The notes under the pieces were generated by a model, which was not told where the DNA came from, ran no database searches, and saw only the letters and a list, made by a program, of their open reading frames with translations. This document shows positions 14,105 to 15,678 of a stretch of DNA of 15,678 nucleotides, piece by piece; within the stretch, counting starts at the first letter, position 1; every line of letters begins with the position of its first letter. The stretch covers positions 1-15,678 of the forward strand of contig JBEVEP010000427.1 in NCBI GenBank assembly GCA_040512755.1. Direction: 5' to 3'. This stretch comes from JBEVEP01 sp040512755 (GTDB lineage Bacteria > Pseudomonadota > Alphaproteobacteria > Rhizobiales > Rhizobiaceae). The position numbers were made by a program, and so were the translations under genes.

Positions 14105-15031
14105 ATGATCCTGTGTTGCGGTGAGGCGCTGATCGACATGCTGCCGCGGGAGACAATTGCGGGCGAGCAGGCCTTCGCTCCCTATGCGGGCGGCGCAGTG
14201 TTCAATACAGCCATCGCGCTCGGCAGGCTGCGCGTCCCGGTCGGTTTTTTTTCGGGCCTCTCCTCGGACCTTTTCGGACAGCAGTTACGGGAGGTGCTGG
14301 CAGCGAGCCATGTCAGCGTCGACTTTGCTCATCTTTCCGACCGGCCGACGACGCTTGCCTTCGTGCGTCTGGTCGATGGCCACGCGACCTACACATTCTA
14401 TGACGAGAATACGGCTGGCCGCATGCTGACGGAGCATAACCTGCCGGCTCTGTCGGACGACGTTCACGCGATGCTTTTCGGCGCTATCAGCCTGATCCCG
14501 GAACCCTGCGGATCGGCCTACGAAGCGCTGCTGAAACGCGAGCACCGTGGAAGGGTCATCATGCTCGATCCGAATATTCGTCCAGGCTTCATTCCCGACA
14601 AGCAGAAGCACCTTGAACGTATCCGCCGAATGGCGTCGATGTCAGACATTATTAAGCTCTCCGACGAAGACCTCGGCTGGTTCGGCGAACCGGGAACACC
14701 GGAGGAAATCATCGCGAAATGGCTGGGCGGCGGCGGCCCGAAGCTCATTGTCATGACGCGCGGAAGCCGGGGCGCTATCGGCTATACAGAGAAGTATGCC
14801 GTTTCCGTCGATGCTGAGCGGGTCACTGTCGTGGATACCGTTGGCGCGGGCGACACATTCAACGCCGGCCTCCTTGCTTCGCTGCACGAAAACGGCGCCC
14901 TGACCAAGAAAGCGCTCGCGCAATTGGATGAAGATACCATCCGTGACGCTTTGGCATTCGGCGTCCGCGCAGCGGCTGTCACCGTGTCGCGCGCCGGGGC
15001 CAATCCCCCCTGGCGCAATGAGCTGACCTGA
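14105..15031 (+). CDS. frcK: Fructokinase (PfkB/ribokinase family)
   Basis: This 308-residue cytoplasmic kinase phosphorylates fructose with ATP, giving fructose-6-phosphate. The start MILCCGEALIDMLPR is typical. GGAVFNTAIALGRL (29-42) is the first PfkB signature, LDPNIRPG (154-161) is the internal conserved block and DTVGAGDTFNAGLL (244-257) is the second signature, with D250 as the catalytic base. The frame is open to an ATG at 14075, but the ATG at 14105 has AGGA 10 bases upstream and begins directly at the conserved strand. In Sinorhizobium the kinase follows frcA. Here it lies beyond frcR on the opposite strand, 162 bases downstream, so it is probably co-transcribed with frcR. PfkB kinases vary in sugar specificity; fructose is supported by context. 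Confidence 0.9.
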   Translation: MILCCGEALIDMLPRETIAGEQAFAPYAGGAVFNTAIALGRLRVPVGFFSGLSSDLFGQQLREVLAASHVSVDFAHLSDRPTTLAFVRLVDGHATYTFYDENTAGRMLTEHNLPALSDDVHAMLFGAISLIPEPCGSAYEALLKREHRGRVIMLDPNIRPGFIPDKQKHLERIRRMASMSDIIKLSDEDLGWFGEPGTPEEIIAKWLGGGGPKLIVMTRGSRGAIGYTEKYAVSVDAERVTVVDTVGAGDTFNAGLLASLHENGALTKKALAQLDEDTIRDALAFGVRAAAVTVSRAGANPPWRNELT

Positions 15032-15365
15032 TACGCAAGGCATGCAGATCACTTTATGTTTCCGGATACGTCAGAAGCGTGGGCGCTGGGGGTAAGGCTG
15101 AAGGTCTGCAGACGGCGACTGTCAGCGAACCCGAAGTTCGGGGACCGATGATCAACAGAAGGTCAACTCCAAAGAATAAACAAACTGAATCAACTTGTTA
15201 ATTGCGTTTCCTTGCCTCCATCTCAGCGGTCTCCCATAACGACGAGTTCGACCAATCCGTAATCGAGAGTGACATTTTCGCGCCAATCCGACGCAGGCGG
15301 GTAGCGCTTTCTCCGCGACGCCCGGTCTGATATCAGCGGCCAACTCGCAAAATCAGGAAAAGAAA
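15032..15365. other. Gene-free intergenic stretch with several short palindromes
   Basis: These 334 bases between frcK and the aminotransferase gene show no convincing reading frame, tRNA or intrinsic terminator. They contain three short perfect palindromes: GTCTGCAGAC (15104-15113), CCCGAAGTTCGGG (15130-15142) and CTGATATCAG (15327-15336). The last sits about 18 bases ahead of the AGGA ribosome binding site of the next gene. An AT-rich patch lies at about 15165-15205. The aminotransferase promoter should be here, but I could not place -35 and -10 boxes with confidence. Confidence 0.6.
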
Positions 15366-15678
15366 ATGCAATTCATCGACCTCGGCGCGCAGCGTGAACG
15401 TATCGGCGATCGTCTCACGGCGGCCATCGATCGTGTTGTACAGGGCGGCAAATACATCCTCGGCCCGGAGGTCGCAGAGTTCGAACGCAAGCTTGCTGAT
15501 TATGTCGGCGTCAAGCATGTCGTTGCTTGCGCGAACGGAACAGATGCGCTTCTTCTGCCTCTCTATGCATCGGGCATTGGTCCCGGCGATGCGGTTTTCG
15601 TGCCGAGCTTTACATTTGCCGCGACCGCCGAAGTTGTCGCGCTGGCAAAGGCAGAGCCCGTATTCGTGGATGTCGACG
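15366..15678 (+). CDS. DegT/DnrJ/EryC1/StrS-family aminotransferase (5' part, runs off the window)
   Basis: The first 104 codons of a PLP-dependent nucleotide-sugar aminotransferase are present. The start MQFIDLGAQRERIGDRLTAA, then GGKYILGPEVAEFERKLADY, CANGTDALLL (PLP-phosphate contact) and PSFTFAATAEVVAL are classic for the family, and closest in my memory to WbpE-like enzymes that aminate UDP-3-keto sugars for surface polysaccharide or O-antigen. AGGA lies 7 bases before the ATG (15355-15358). The catalytic lysine is in the missing part, so activity and substrate cannot be judged. It is set apart from frcK by 334 bases and is probably the start of a separate transcription unit, perhaps for cell-surface sugar synthesis. 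Confidence 0.88.
   Translation, partial: MQFIDLGAQRERIGDRLTAAIDRVVQGGKYILGPEVAEFERKLADYVGVKHVVACANGTDALLLPLYASGIGPGDAVFVPSFTFAATAEVVALAKAEPVFVDVD

Noticed and set aside
15152..15343. A 63-codon minus-strand frame in the gap after frcK
   Set aside because: It has no clear ribosome binding site or recognisable domain, and an atypical Arg/Cys-rich composition.
1..15678. CRISPR arrays, tRNA or rRNA genes, transposases, phage genes
   Set aside because: None was seen: no regularly spaced direct repeats, no tRNA-like cloverleaf recognised by eye, and no mobile-element protein among the coding regions.

Overview
The window comes from a GC-rich alphaproteobacterium of the order Hyphomicrobiales (Rhizobiales). 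The evidence is the gene content and order (a glgP-glgB-glgC-glgA-pgm cluster, and a frcBCA fructose ABC transporter with a ROK regulator and a PfkB fructokinase, as in Sinorhizobium), Agrobacterium-type GlgA/GlgC/Pgm sequences, and an intergenic palindromic repeat of a kind I associate with Mesorhizobium-like genomes. The genus cannot be fixed from sequence alone.

Layout. (1) 1-257: non-coding, dominated by a 48+48 bp inverted repeat, directly downstream of pgm. (2) 258-9368, minus strand: a compact glycogen operon transcribed glgP -> glgB -> glgC -> glgA -> pgm, with short gaps or overlaps. It covers synthesis (Pgm, GlgC, GlgA, GlgB) and phosphorolysis (GlgP). A debranching enzyme (glgX) is not present here. 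(3) 9502-12513, minus strand: frcB (periplasmic binding protein) -> frcC (permease) -> frcA (ATPase). A strong UUCG-capped hairpin separates frcB from frcC. (4) 12514-12718: AT-rich divergent regulatory region with two 9-bp palindromes 31 bp apart and a second inverted repeat in the frcB leader. (5) 12719-15031, plus strand: frcR (ROK regulator), then frcK (fructokinase). (6) 15032-15365: a gene-free stretch with several short palindromes. (7) 15366-15678: the 5' end of a DegT/DnrJ/EryC1/StrS aminotransferase that runs off the window.

How the genes fit together (inference from family knowledge). FrcBCA imports fructose and related sugars, and FrcK phosphorylates fructose to fructose-6-phosphate. 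Isomerisation by a gene outside the window, then Pgm, gives glucose-1-phosphate. GlgC, GlgA and GlgB convert this to branched glycogen, and GlgP releases glucose-1-phosphate again. Agrobacterium-type GlgC enzymes are activated by fructose-6-phosphate, so fructose uptake could feed and also switch on glycogen storage. frcA and glgP lie on the same strand 134 bases apart without a visible intrinsic terminator, so some read-through is possible.

I found no clearly new system. The observations most worth checking are a threonine where GlgA normally has a conserved active-site lysine, the paired operator-like palindromes between frcB and frcR, the UUCG hairpin after frcB, and a FrcR that lacks the ROK zinc and ATP motifs.
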